NCBI GenBank assembly: GCA_037039685.1
Contig: JAWNGF010000005.1
Span: 3,100,001-3,164,000, forward strand
Direction: 5' to 3'
Origin: Ceratobasidium sp. AG-K
Taxonomy: Eukaryota; Basidiomycota; Agaricomycetes; Cantharellales; Ceratobasidiaceae
DNA: 64,000 bases
Below, piece by piece: positions 32,311 to 42,096 of this stretch. The notes below the pieces were generated by a model. The model did not search any database and had not been told where the DNA came from. It saw only the letters and a list, made by a program, of their open reading frames with translations. How positions within the stretch are numbered: position 1 is the first letter of the stretch; every line of letters begins with the position of its first letter. The position numbers and the translations under genes are program-made.

Positions 32311-34310
32311 TTAGAGGGAGACCCCTTCTTTTCCCGAGTCTTCTACAATTGTTGCCTCCCTTCCTTTAATGCTAGGTTCCGTCGTTATCCATTCCTTGGA
32401 CGGGCATTTGAATGAGCGGTGTCCTTCCTGTCCGCACTTCAGGCAGCGGTTGGTTGCTATCCTTGCTTTGTATACTTCGTCAGGCAGCCGCTTTGTAGAG
32501 GATTGTCCGCTAGTGGTTGGTTGGGCCGCCTTCTTCCCTGTCGAGGTCTTGATTTGTTGCAATTTCTGGTCAATAGAGATTGCGATTGAGATCCACCGGT
32601 CAAGGGAAAGTTCTCGTTCTGTCCCATCTTCGTTGATCAGGGTCAGTTCGAAGCGAGCTAGTTCGGTCTTGACTTCTGACTTCAACCCTTCCTTGAATTG
32701 GTTGATCAGAGCTTCCTGTCCCCAGTTTACGTCTACCAGAAGATATCGGAATTCTGAAGCATAATTTGCTACAGAGTTGTTTTGTTTGCATTTTCGGATA
32801 TCTGATTCGGCTTTAGCTTTTTTGTGGGGTCGCTGAACTGTTCCATGAAGTGTGCCTTGAAACTTTCCCATGAGGCAAGGTTTTGGTTATTTTCCCTTTG
32901 GTTGAGTGACCGTAAGAGTACTTGTGCCCAGTGAGTGGCAGCTTTGTTTTCGGATTTGAAGTTTGCTAGGGCTTCGCGGATCCTTTCTTCGTTGGAAGTG
33001 TATTGATCGCCTAGGCGTACGAAGTAGCTTTCCATTTGTGTGATGAACATTTCGGCACCTTCCCCTTTCTTTCTGTCGAAGGCTTCTGGACGAGTTACTT
33101 TGGGACGACGTGGTCCACTACCCGTGTTTGGGTTTTCGGTCAACCGCTGGATTCTCAATTCTAATTCGTCGATCCTGGTAGATTCTGCGTCTGGATGAGG
33201 TGGGGAATTTGATCGCCTAGAGGGGATCCCGTGAAGGGATGCTTCGTCCATTTCTTCTCGCATATTGTTGATGGTTTCTTGAACTTCCGTGATTTTGGTA
33301 GTGAAGGAGGCTCCCTCTTGTCGTAATGTTTCTAGTCCTTGTGTTACTGCCTCATTCCATTCGAGTTGTCCCTGTCTGGTAGTGTTGAGTTCTTCGCGTA
33401 CGTTATTCACTAGCCCTTGGGTGTTGGCGACTTCATTTCAAAGGCGGGTTACGTCTTGACCAACTAGAAAGGAATTATGTTCGCCATTTCTTGCCGAGTT
33501 CAGGATGTCTGTCAAGGTTCCTTGAAGGGTGTTGATGGAGTCGTTAAAGATTTGCTGATTGTTTGCTAGAACCTGTGTTGCTTGTTCTAGGCCACTAAGC
33601 CTTCGATCTATAGTGACTCTCATTCCGTCTATAACCCTAAGGGTAGCGTTGTGTCTTCCTTCTAGAAGGTCGTCTAGGTCATCTAAATTGCTGATTACAG
33701 TTCTGCCGCTGGAGCTGGAACTTGAACTTGAGCTTCCTGGATTACCGGTGCTTTGTTGTATCGGGGCTGATTGCTCAGAGTAACCTTGTGGTATATATGG
33801 CGGTGCTGGAATAGCCGGTGTGACTGGTTGGGAAGCTACTGGAATTGGTCCTGCGTTGGTGATGGTTCCTCCGATTTGAGGAACTGTAGGTACATTGGGG
33901 ACGTGTGGTGTAGGAGGAGGTCTAATGGGAACAAGCGATACGCCCCCATGAGCTTCGGGTTGGGGAGAGAAGAACTGTCTTCTGGTTCCTAACGGCCACA
34001 AGGGACGTGATGGCCCTGGAGTTGCAGTTGGAATACGAATTACAGCCGGAGTGGGGTCATTCGTGAGATCTCCTGGTTCTCTATTTGCGATAGTGGGTTC
34101 TTACTCTTGTACCGTTGTCATGTCAGGAATACCGAAAGCTCCCGGCATTGATGTTTGACTTTGGGGGCGTGATCGGGCAGGACCCCCCGCTTGAGTTTGT
34201 GCGATATCCTGCTTGTTTAGTGATCCTGTGGGCCTTGCTGCCCGACTGGGTCCTCTTCTTGTTGATATAGCGGATGAGGGACGTGACCCTCCATCTTCTT
34301 GAATAGACAT
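32311..34310 (-). pseudogene. C3 Gag, two nonsense codons and a frameshift
   Basis: Starts at the ATG at 34,310 like the other copies. It is broken by TAA near 34,100, TGA at about 33,436-33,438 (CGA in C2), and a 1-nt deletion near 32,830 in the lysine-rich stretch after the capsid region. The zinc knuckle CLKCGQEGHRSFKC and the heptamer GGGAAAA (32,329-32,335) are kept. Non-functional as read. Confidence 0.9.
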
Positions 34311-34799
34311 GTTTGTGTGTTGTTAAGCTTGTTTTGTAATGTCGTAAGCTTCTTCTTGGTGGCTATGAGACAAGCCGCGACGGAGAGTGGACGGCACTAA
34401 GACCTAAGTGACCTCTTGAACCGCAACACACTTAAGCGTCTGTAGGCTCTTGAGGGTAGGGGTGGTTCTAAGTGTCACTCAAAGGGGATGTTTTGACGAG
34501 ACAAAACAAGCTGGGGTTACCGGGCTTGTTGGTCCTCTATATATAATCAAGAAGTGGCCGAGTCATACAAGGCGCAGCCACATGAGTCAATCAGTCTACC
34601 AGTCAGGAGTGTCCATGTGAGTCATGCTGTATGAACAGACATGACTCGTACAAAGCACAGCCGCATTACACAATGTAACAGAATAACCACAAGAAGGTGG
34701 CAACGCGGCAAACGGAGACGAGAACGTAACGTAAAGAAGGAGACAGGAGGGCAAGGCAACGGGCGAGTCCGATGGAGTGAGCTAGCTCACGACACACGG

Positions 34800-35637
34800 G
34801 CCATTTGTTGTAAAGCGAAAAATAGGGTCACACGCTTATGAGCTCGATGTGCCGGCAACAATGAGGGTGCACCCTGTTTTTCACATTGATTTGCTCAGCC
34901 CTTACAAGGAAGACACAGAATTCAGCCGAAACCAACCCCAACCACCGCCGATCATAACAGAAGAAGGGGAAGAGGAATATGAAGTAGAGAAAATTTTGGA
35001 CTGGAAGGAGACAAAGGACGGTCTTTTTTACAGGGTCAGATGGAAGGGTTATGGAAGTGAAGAAGACACAGAACAAAGGGCGGAAGATTTTGGTCACCTT
35101 TCAAAGATCATCAAGGACCTTCTACGCCGACACCCCGAAGCTCCCACGCCATCTAACTACGCTCCAGGGAAGATAAAAGGCAGAAGGGGTGAAACGAGTA
35201 GTGTCACTTGCAAAACTTGCCACTATTCCAAGAAACACCACCAACTCCACGCTTTAAACCTTTTTTGCCCTCTGCAATGCCTGCTGTCACCCGCTCCACC
35301 ATTGCCAACAACCTCACCCGCGTCCTCGAAGGACCTGCCTTTGCCACGGCAAGGGTCCTTGACTCCGGAGCCGCCCTCTACGTCTTCAAGAGGTCACAAC
35401 AAAGCTTGGGCAGAATGCACTTCAGGGCCTCGGACAACATCCTCCACTCAGACCTGGGGGAATTCCAGTGGGTCGGAAAAAAATGGCCGACACGCATGCA
35501 GCTCCTACGAAAGGACATATACGTCTGCCGGGGGTGCGCCGCATTCCAGGTCTCGGAGGTCGTGCTCCTCTCCACCCACATGCTCGGGGTGGTTGAATGG
35601 GGACAAGAAGGAGCATACTCAAGCGAGTGGGTACTAG
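34800..35637 (+). CDS. C2 Pol, C-terminal part with GPF module and chromodomain
   Basis: Continues the pol interrupted at 27,571: GPFVVKRKIGSHAYELD, then VFHIDLLSPYKEDTEF, then the chromodomain (EEYEVEKILDWKETKDG, YRVRWKGYGSEEDTEQ) around 34,965-35,080. After the chromodomain the frame runs on 361 nt into ORF3 and ends at 35,637; that extension is Pro/Ser/Thr-rich. The chromodomain likely reads methylated H3 tails and guides integration. Confidence 0.9.
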
Positions 35638-36041
35638 GTTACGACGGAAGGCAGCCAACACTCCGACCTAGATGGAACGATGCCTGGGACGCCAACTACG
35701 AACAGGACCTGAGCGACTGGAGGATGGAGAGGGGCCGATACCAGAAGGAGAAGATCGACTGGGAACCTTACTGGTGGAAGAAGGAGGAGGCTGACGTGTC
35801 GGCATGGAAGGAGGCAGAGCCCGATGTACGTCAGTGGGATGGAGAATTTGTGGAGGCCCAGAAGAGGGTTCTGGACTGGGCCAAGGCGGACTGGACGAAG
35901 GAGGAGACCTGGGAAGAATGGGAGAAGTTCTCGGACGAACCGGGGAACACCGTGTTCAATCCCATCGACCTGACCCTAGAGGAAGATGAAGGGCTCGAAG
36001 AATGTATGCTGAGGAAAGGGAAGGACTGCACGGTGCAGTAA
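35208..36041 (+). CDS. ORF3 of C2 (277 aa from first ATG; 254 aa from ATG 35,277)
   Basis: Intact accessory frame, -1 relative to pol (offset 359 nt from a pol codon, remainder 2). Differs from C1 ORF3 at one residue near the end (TWEEWEKF versus TWAEWEKF). Ends 41 nt before the 3' LTR, with the polypurine tract AGGGGGGAG between. Rich in Trp/Glu/Lys, with a CRGC motif and a SUMO-interaction-like acidic tail. Function unknown. Confidence 0.8.
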   Translation: MQNLPLFQETPPTPRFKPFLPSAMPAVTRSTIANNLTRVLEGPAFATARVLDSGAALYVFKRSQQSLGRMHFRASDNILHSDLGEFQWVGKKWPTRMQLLRKDIYVCRGCAAFQVSEVVLLSTHMLGVVEWGQEGAYSSEWVLGYDGRQPTLRPRWNDAWDANYEQDLSDWRMERGRYQKEKIDWEPYWWKKEEADVSAWKEAEPDVRQWDGEFVEAQKRVLDWAKADWTKEETWEEWEKFSDEPGNTVFNPIDLTLEEDEGLEECMLRKGKDCTVQ

Positions 36042-36082
36042 GTCCATTCAGGTCCCCCAAATGGACTCATAGGGGGGAGTAA

Positions 36083-36537
36083 TGTCGTGAGCCAGCTCAC
36101 TCCATCGGACTCGCCTGTTGTCTCGCCCGCCTGTCCTCTTCTTTGTGTTGTGTTTCCGTTTCCGTTTGCCGCGTTGCCACCTTCTTGTGGTTACGTGTTA
36201 CATTGTGTAACGTGGCTGTGCCTTGCACGAGTCATGTCTGTTCATACAGCATGACTCACATGGACACTCCTGATTGGTAGACTTGCTTGACTCATGTGGC
36301 TGCGCTTTGTATGACTCGGCCACCGTTTGAATATATATAGAGGACCAACAAGCCTGGTAACCCCAGCTTGTTTTGTCTCGTCAAAACATCCCCTCTGAGT
36401 GACACTTAGAACCACCCCTACCCTCAAGAGCCTACAGACGCTTAAGTGTGTTGCGGTTCAAGAGGTCACTTAGGTCTTAGTGCCGTCCACTCTCCATCGC
36501 GGCTTGTCTCATAGCCACCAAGAAGAAGCTTACGACA
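36083..36537 (+). repeat. C2 3' LTR (455 bp)
   Basis: TGTCGTGAGCC ... GCTTACGACA, preceded by the polypurine tract at about 36,070-36,079. Almost identical to the C1 LTRs. Confidence 0.93.
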
Positions 36538-37341
36538 AGTTGGGCACATGGGTCAAGCAAAAACACTGGAAATGATCAAGCAGCAGTATTGGTGGCCATC
36601 CATGAAGGCCTACATCAACAAATACATGTCATCATGCGATTCATGCCAGCGGTCAAAACCCATCAATCAACAACCTCTTGGGGAATTACAACCACTTGAA
36701 CACCCTTCCAAACCCTGGCAACATAGTTTGGTTGATATGATTGTCAAACTTCCTCTGTCTAAGGATCTAGACTCAATATTGGTCATTGTTGACACCCTGA
36801 CAAGATGGCACACTTCATCCCATGTACCAAAAAAACCACGTCACCCAAGCTTGCGGAACTCTTCATGGAACACTGCTGGAAACTACATGGCACCCCAGAA
36901 ACAGTCGTATCAGATTGTGGACCAACCTTTGCATCCAAATTCATGAAGGAGCTCTATCAGGCCCTGAACATCTGGCCTAGATTCTCTACAGCATATCACC
37001 CTGAAACTGACAGGCAAAGGGAGCGCATCAATCAAATGGTCAAGGCTTTCATTTGGACATACTGCACCTTCAAGCAACACAACTGGGCTTCACTTTTACC
37101 CTTTGCCGAATTTGCATATAACAACTCGTTCCATTCTAGCATTGGTATGACACCTTTCTTTGCCAACATGGCTTGCCACCAATCAATCAAAGGTACACAA
37201 GTGGAAGATGGTTCCATCCTGGAAGCTGTGGCGCATGTGCAACCTATCCAAGACAAGCTGGAAGAAGCTCAGGCTAGCTTAACCTTGAGCAAAGAATGGG
37301 ACAAGGAATATGCGGACAGGCGACAGCAGGAAGATCCCTTT
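36538..37341 (+). pseudogene. Family D Pol, integrase zinc domain and core
   Basis: Continues from the inverted piece 18,650-19,140: GHMGQAKTLEMIKQQYWWPS with SCDSCQRSK (HHCC domain), then VDMIVKLP, a 1-nt shift near 36,800, MAHFIPCTKK, SDCGPTFASKF and an YHPETD-type block, and NQMVKAFIW. The expected Gly-to-Cys change in the core (SDCG versus SDRG or SDQG in relatives) is not in a catalytic residue. Cut at 37,341 by LTR E (TSD CCTTT). Confidence 0.88.
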
Positions 37342-38610
37342 TGTTATGGATACTGACTTCCATTGGTATCTATACTTAGTCTAAACTCACTATATCCAAG
37401 GATCGGAAAATGTACGAAATATGTCTCGTTTTGTATCGCCTGTAACGAATGTGTTTCGACTTGCATTGTATATACGAGAATGCGAATCGATACTTCTGAT
37501 GTTTCTCTATCAGTCGTGACCTTCAGCAACTTGAACGACTTGGAACTCATTAAGTTACAAATTGTTTAAATTTAATCAATTTGTACCTTCGTAAAATACA
37601 AGTATTTCTGGTATATCGTCCGACTTGCCGAACCGATAGACTTGATTTATTTTGCGCTCACTAACGCACAGCCTCGCACATGTATCGGCGGAGTTTCATG
37701 TATTTCCGTACAGCGGCTTCGGAGATATTCTCTTATCAGTGTTCAAATATCGATAGCCACATGATCCATACTTTGAACACAGCATATCTCCACAACTACT
37801 GCATGGAATTCCACGATCAGACTTGCGTTGGAGTCGCACTGCCTTGCTCTATTTTTGTAGATAGTCTCTATTTAGTAGTTTCCGTGTTCTGGAAAGCTCT
37901 TGCAGAACGGCCACATGCATAGCCACACTATGTATGGAGTTTGTACCTTTAATATGTACTTTGAGCAGCACTGCATGATCTAACTATAGCCACAGAGCTA
38001 TTCTTAGGCTACTCCACACTACCTAGTGGTCTGGAAATTCTAGTTAGAATATGTGCACTTGAGTATTCATACCTGTGCACTCTAAGGTATATAAACTGGC
38101 CTCTGAGAGCCTCCAGAGATCACCTCTCAATTTACTTTCAATACATCTTTACCAAGTTTATCACTTGTGTGACAGCTTTACAGCTTATTCTAAGACCTAA
38201 AGCAGTTCTCCCAATAACACTCCTTAATTGTTGAGTTTAACTCCAATTAAGTTGCAGTTGAGGTTGAGATAACTTTAAGAGTTCTACAGTAAGCACTAAG
38301 CACTGCACTACAGATACTTGTGTTAGAGAAGTATATTAAGTATTAACTTGATTCTAGCAATCAGGGGGGATATCTTAAATACAACTCATAGGGAACCTTG
38401 CCTTGTAGCATTGCTCAAACAGTTGTAGCTTAAGTGTACCTCTACAGTTAAGAAAGATATATTGTCTTTAGTAACAAATACTGTTAGTAACAGCATATTA
38501 GTGCCCTCTGAGGATCTAGTAAAGTTTACTTTACCCTCTGACTCCATAAAGTTGTGATACAGACAAAGTATATTCTATACTTTAGGATATATTTACACTG
38601 AACCATAACA
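37342..38610. mobile_element. Solo LTR E (1,269 bp) inserted in D
   Basis: Ends TGTTATGG ... CCATAACA form an 8-bp perfect inverted repeat and are flanked by a perfect 5-bp TSD CCTTT (37,337-37,341 and 38,611-38,615). A TATA-like GGTATATAAACTGG occurs near 38,092-38,105. No coding sequence is credible inside, and its internal element is not in the window. It is unusually long compared with the 410-500 bp LTRs of the other families here. Orientation not determined. Confidence 0.85.
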
Positions 38611-38615
38611 CCTTT

Positions 38616-39294
38616 ACCCTGGGCAATAAGGTTTGGCTAAGCCATCAGCATATCACAACCAACTGGCCATCTTTGAAATTATTGCATAAACAACTCAGGC
38701 CCTTCACTATCCTGGAAGCAGTAGGGAAGAATGTGTACAAACTACCACTCCTGCCTTCTATGACCATGCATCCAGTAGTCAACGTATCATGCCTAGCCAA
38801 GTACAAGGAAGACAAAATTGAGGGCCGCCATGTTGATCCACCCCCACCAATCGAGACACCAGAAGGCAAAGAGGAATATGAGGTGGAACACATCCAAAGT
38901 TCCAAGGTGGAAAAAGGAATCCTGAAGTATTTCATCAAATGGAAGGGCTACACTGCAGAACATGACTCATGGGAACCCATGGAGAACCTTGGCAACGCAT
39001 CAGAACTCATTAATGAGTTCCACAGGGAACATCCAGACGCCATCAAGGAAGTCCCCAAGGTTACCAGGAAGCATTGCCATGAAGAAACAAGGGACGATTC
39101 AGCAGCTGACAGTAAGGAAGAACAGCCCATTAGGTGTTCTAAGCGTATAAAAGAGGCTGCTGGGATCCAAGTCCCTCATCAAAAAGTCTTTACCTTTTCC
39201 CCTCCTGTGCTAAAACCATGTCCTACCCCCACTTCACCCACTGCGCCATGTCCTCCCAATGCCAATCCACCAACTCAGTCATGGTCTGGGTCTA
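38616..39294 (+). pseudogene. Family D Pol, GPF-like module and chromodomain
   Basis: Resumes the D frame after LTR E (FTLGNKVWLSHQHITTNWP). It has an RPFTILEAVGKNVYKL module and a clear chromodomain at about 38,870-39,030 (EEYEVEHIQSSKVEKG; FIKWKGYTAEHDSWEP), with the aromatic positions expected for methyl-lysine binding (Tyr in EEYEVE, Trp in IKWKGY). A Pro/Thr-rich tail follows. Interrupted at 39,294 by a solo LTR B; beyond it the frame is open to 40,023. The open ORF as read into the LTR ends at 39,377. Confidence 0.88.
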
Positions 39295-40172
39295 TGTCAC
39301 AACCTTTTCTTGCTCCTCTCTTTGTTGTTCTGTTTGTCTCATGTTTGGTCTCGTTCTTCTCGCCCTGGCGCATATAGTCGCCTTTTTGTAAGCCATGACC
39401 GCGGGACATGCCTGCCTGGCCTGTTCCCTTGTTTCCTTGTTGTCCATGGACTTTTCACATTTCCTTTGTCTCACCTTTGCTTCTCTTGGACTCTTGTCTT
39501 TTCTTGTTCTGGTTTCCTTTGTTGCTTGCTTCCTATTGTACATAGCCACAGTAGTTAGTATATATACCAGCAACACAAGTCTTGTCCCCACAAGACTTGT
39601 TCTCTTGTCATTTTCCCCATCACTCATTGCGTGACTCACTTAGGCCTAAGCGCCATACATTTGACCTTTGTCATTGTCCCAACCCCCATCCTCTCTGCCT
39701 GTGGAGTCTCGGCCTCCAAGGTTCAACTAGGGTTGTGACAGTCTACCATGACCTGCACACCTGCTCAGCGGCCTTCAAACAGTCCCTCAAAATCGTGCCC
39801 CCCCAGGAGCAAGGCATGTACTGGCATCCCGGCATGTGCCAACATTTTTACTTTATTGTATCTGCGCACTATTGGTCTGGGGAGGCCCCCTGGTTGTTTG
39901 TTGGACACCCCCTTGTCCACTGGTGCAACTGGATTGCCTACACGGCCAATGACATCCATGACACCCTCAAGATCATGGACAGGTCTCGCAAGGTCCGTCT
40001 TGGAGGCAACCCATTTGAGATAGTTGACCTCACTGTCAACCTGGAGATTAGGGAGGAGGCAGTGATCAATTTGACAGATGATGAGGAGAATTATGGGGTA
40101 TGGAAGGGGACTGGGTCAGCTGAGGACCCATTTGTAATTGATGACACTGAGGAGTTTGTGCTGGTGAAGTGA
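39218..40172 (+). pseudogene. Family D ORF3 (167 codons once the solo LTR is skipped)
   Basis: The ATG at 39,218 (ACCATGTCC) opens a frame at -1 to pol. It is interrupted at 39,294 by the solo LTR B and resumes at 39,746. The two pieces (77 + 427 nt) keep the frame and end with TGA at 40,170-40,172, 24 nt before the 3' LTR. It is shorter than ORF3 of C and A. It shares position, phase and an acidic C-terminus with I/V-rich cores (EIVDLTVNLE, AVINLTDDEEN, FVIDDTEEF). Trp/His-rich middle. Function unknown; interrupted only by the insertion. Confidence 0.7.
39295..39740 (+). mobile_element. Solo LTR B in family D
   Basis: 446 bp, TGTCACAACC ... GGTTGTGACA, perfect TSD GTCTA (39,290-39,294 and 39,741-39,745). 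It contains an 11-bp perfect hairpin at 39,575-39,600 just after the TATA run. It is a copy of D's own LTR type inserted in D. Confidence 0.93.
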
Positions 40173-40196
40173 GCCCTGGCCTAGAAGGGGGGGTAG

Positions 40197-40642
40197 TGTC
40201 ACGACCTTTTCTGTTTCCTTTCTTCTTTATCTGTTTGCCTTGTGTTTGGTCTCGTTCTGCTTGCCTTGGCGCATTTAGTTGCCTTACTGTAAGCCATGTT
40301 TGCGGGACATGCCTGCCTGGCCTGTTCCCTTGTCTCCTTGGTGTCCATGGACTTTTAACATTTCCTTTGTCCTGCCTTTGCTTCTCATGGACTCTTGCCT
40401 TTTCTTATTTTGGTTTCCTTTGTTGCTTGCTCTCTATTGTACATAGCCACAGTAGTTAGTATATTTACCAGCGACACAAGTCTTGTGGAGACAAGACTTG
40501 TTCTCTTGTTGTTTTCCCCCATCTCCTATTGCATGACTCACTTAGGCCTTCACACTGTACATTTGACCTTTGTCATTGTCCCAACCCCCACTGATCCTTC
40601 CTGTGGAGTCTTGGCCTCCAAGGTTTGGCTAGGGTTGTGACA
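40197..40642 (+). repeat. Family D 3' LTR
   Basis: 446 bp, TGTCACGACC ... GGTTGTGACA, directly after the polypurine tract GAAGGGGGGG (about 40,184-40,193). This shows that LTR B is the LTR of family D. The hairpin stem ACAAGTCTTGT / ACAAGACTTGT is kept (40,476-40,501) with a different loop. The D 5' LTR is missing. Confidence 0.88.
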
Positions 40643-41113
40643 CCAAGGCCCCTCCTATGGACTTCATCTTCTGGCTGCTTGTATTGTGTCTCCTTTGTTC
40701 CACCCTCCTATGTGTCTGTTTCCTTTGTGCTTGCACAGCCTTAGGCTGCTTCTTTTCTCTTTTGTCTTGCAACTTCCTTTCTTGGCAAGTCATGTTCCTT
40801 TATAGGACATGACTCATAGAGCTTTCTGATTGGATAGTTTGTATGACTTGTTTCTTGGCATGAGTATGACTCATGCCCTTTCCTGAATATAAAATGAGGC
40901 AACAACAAGCATGGTATCCCCATCTTGTTTTGCCTCATCATTTCCCCCAACAAACAGTTCCTCACTGGGTTTCCCTTAGGGTTACCTTGGATCCTCAGGT
41001 CTTAGTGCTGTTCACAGTCTACAGTCAACAGTCTTTTGGGTGCCAAGTCTCTAAGTCTCAACTTGCACACATACAGTTATAGTCAGTAACCATCATAGTG
41101 TTGGGTTGCAACA
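40643..41113 (+). mobile_element. LTR-like fragment G
   Basis: It resembles the other LTRs in layout: TGACTCAT repeats, a TATA-like GAATATAAAATGAGG near 40,885, then GGTATCCCCATCTTGTTTTGCCTC (compare CCCCAGCTTGTTTTGTCTC in C) and an end in GGTTGCAACA at 41,113, the same end as LTR A. Its 5' part is absent; D was probably inserted into it. No primer site follows its end. Confidence 0.55.
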
Positions 41114-42096
41114 GGGACAAAGGCCAAGCAGGAGAATTATGGCAACTCAGAAAGGGAGGGGCCTGGTCCAGGTATAGAACACTGTCAATGGCCTGGTTCT
41201 CTGTTGCCAAAGGTGGATCCTTGCTTGGTGCCTCAGTTTTGTGATCTGGACTACTGGACCACTGCAGGTATCATGTTCATTGATCATCAATGGTATGTGG
41301 CTTTTGCTTAACCTCTCCACCACACCAAGCACAATAGCAGAAAGTTGCCAATTGGTTTTTATGATGTGACTTATCAAGGGATGTTGACAGTTGTACACAC
41401 TTGCAGCCAAACCACCCCCAAACCCAACCCACATACCTGACACTGCCTTCTTGCAACTGGTGACCCATCTCCCCCGTTCAATCCCATTGCCATCATGTAA
41501 AACTATCTGTGAGTTGTGATTCCTGCCAGGAGGTAGGGTATTGGGTGTTTACAAAGGATTCAAAGAACACTGAGTATTGCTAACATCAAGCCCACCATGT
41601 GTATATTCCTGGGCCAGTCCAATCAGAAGGCTATCTGACAAATTTAAATTGACCCATGCATCTGTATGTATTGACATTGATATTGATACATGCTGCTGGA
41701 TCAGGATTGATATCTGAATCAGGTATATACAAATATATGCCACGTGAAGGGCCTTGGCAAGGAAGTGGACCATACGGAGGGACTGAGAATATTAAGAAAA
41801 GCCGGATATTTACTATTTAATTCACCTACAAGTTCCTGTGTAATTTCTCCTGTTATGAGTCCCTGTGATAGCTTGTACTCATATCATGTCCTATTGAATT
41901 AAATATGATTATGCCACACCATCATTATGGGCGTGGCACAGCAAATGATTACTGCGGCTTTGTTTGACCAGGTGAGTTGATTTCTGCACGCAGATGATTT
42001 GAAATTCTTGGCATATGGTACAAGCATGTTTAAGACCCTTGTTGCAACACGTCTCCAATATCCAACTTTGTTTAGATCTAACTTTCATGACCTGGG
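41114..42096. other. Non-coding interval
   Basis: About 980 bp without a credible gene on either strand. It lies between LTR fragment G and the 3' end of the helicase gene copy. It holds one imperfect inverted repeat (TGCCACACC ... GGCGTGGCA, about 41,911-41,939). The same interval recurs at 50,746-51,728. Confidence 0.5.

Larger units (their letters stand above)
27572..34794 (-). mobile_element. Ty3/gypsy chromodomain retrotransposon C3, nested in C2
   Basis: Minus sense, 7.2 kb, 455-bp LTRs at 27,572-28,026 and 34,340-34,794 that differ at two positions I could find. A perfect 5-bp TSD CACGG flanks it (27,567-27,571 and 34,795-34,799). Internal sequence differs from C1/C2 throughout, so it is another subfamily. 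The LTRs are young although gag and the protease region carry stops. Confidence 0.95.
22088..36537 (+). mobile_element. Ty3/gypsy chromodomain retrotransposon C2, full length, carrying nested C3
   Basis: Plus sense, LTRs at 22,088-22,543 and 36,083-36,537. Without C3 (27,572-34,794 plus one 5-bp TSD copy) it is about 7.2 kb. The left flank is GCTTC (22,083-22,087), the inverse of GAAGC left of C1; the right flank is AGTTG (36,538-36,542), the inverse of CAACT right of C1. The 5' LTR differs from the 3' LTR at about 20 positions, whereas the 3' LTR is almost identical to both C1 LTRs. Confidence 0.93.

Noticed and set aside
37363..37922. Small frames inside LTR E (for example 37,680-37,922)
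   Set aside because: No domain, no conserved start, and they fall inside a clean solo LTR with TSD.
39295..40459. Hydrophobic Leu/Phe/Cys-rich frames such as 40,169-40,459 taken as membrane proteins
   Set aside because: They lie wholly within LTR B, recur with every LTR copy, and reflect its T-rich composition.
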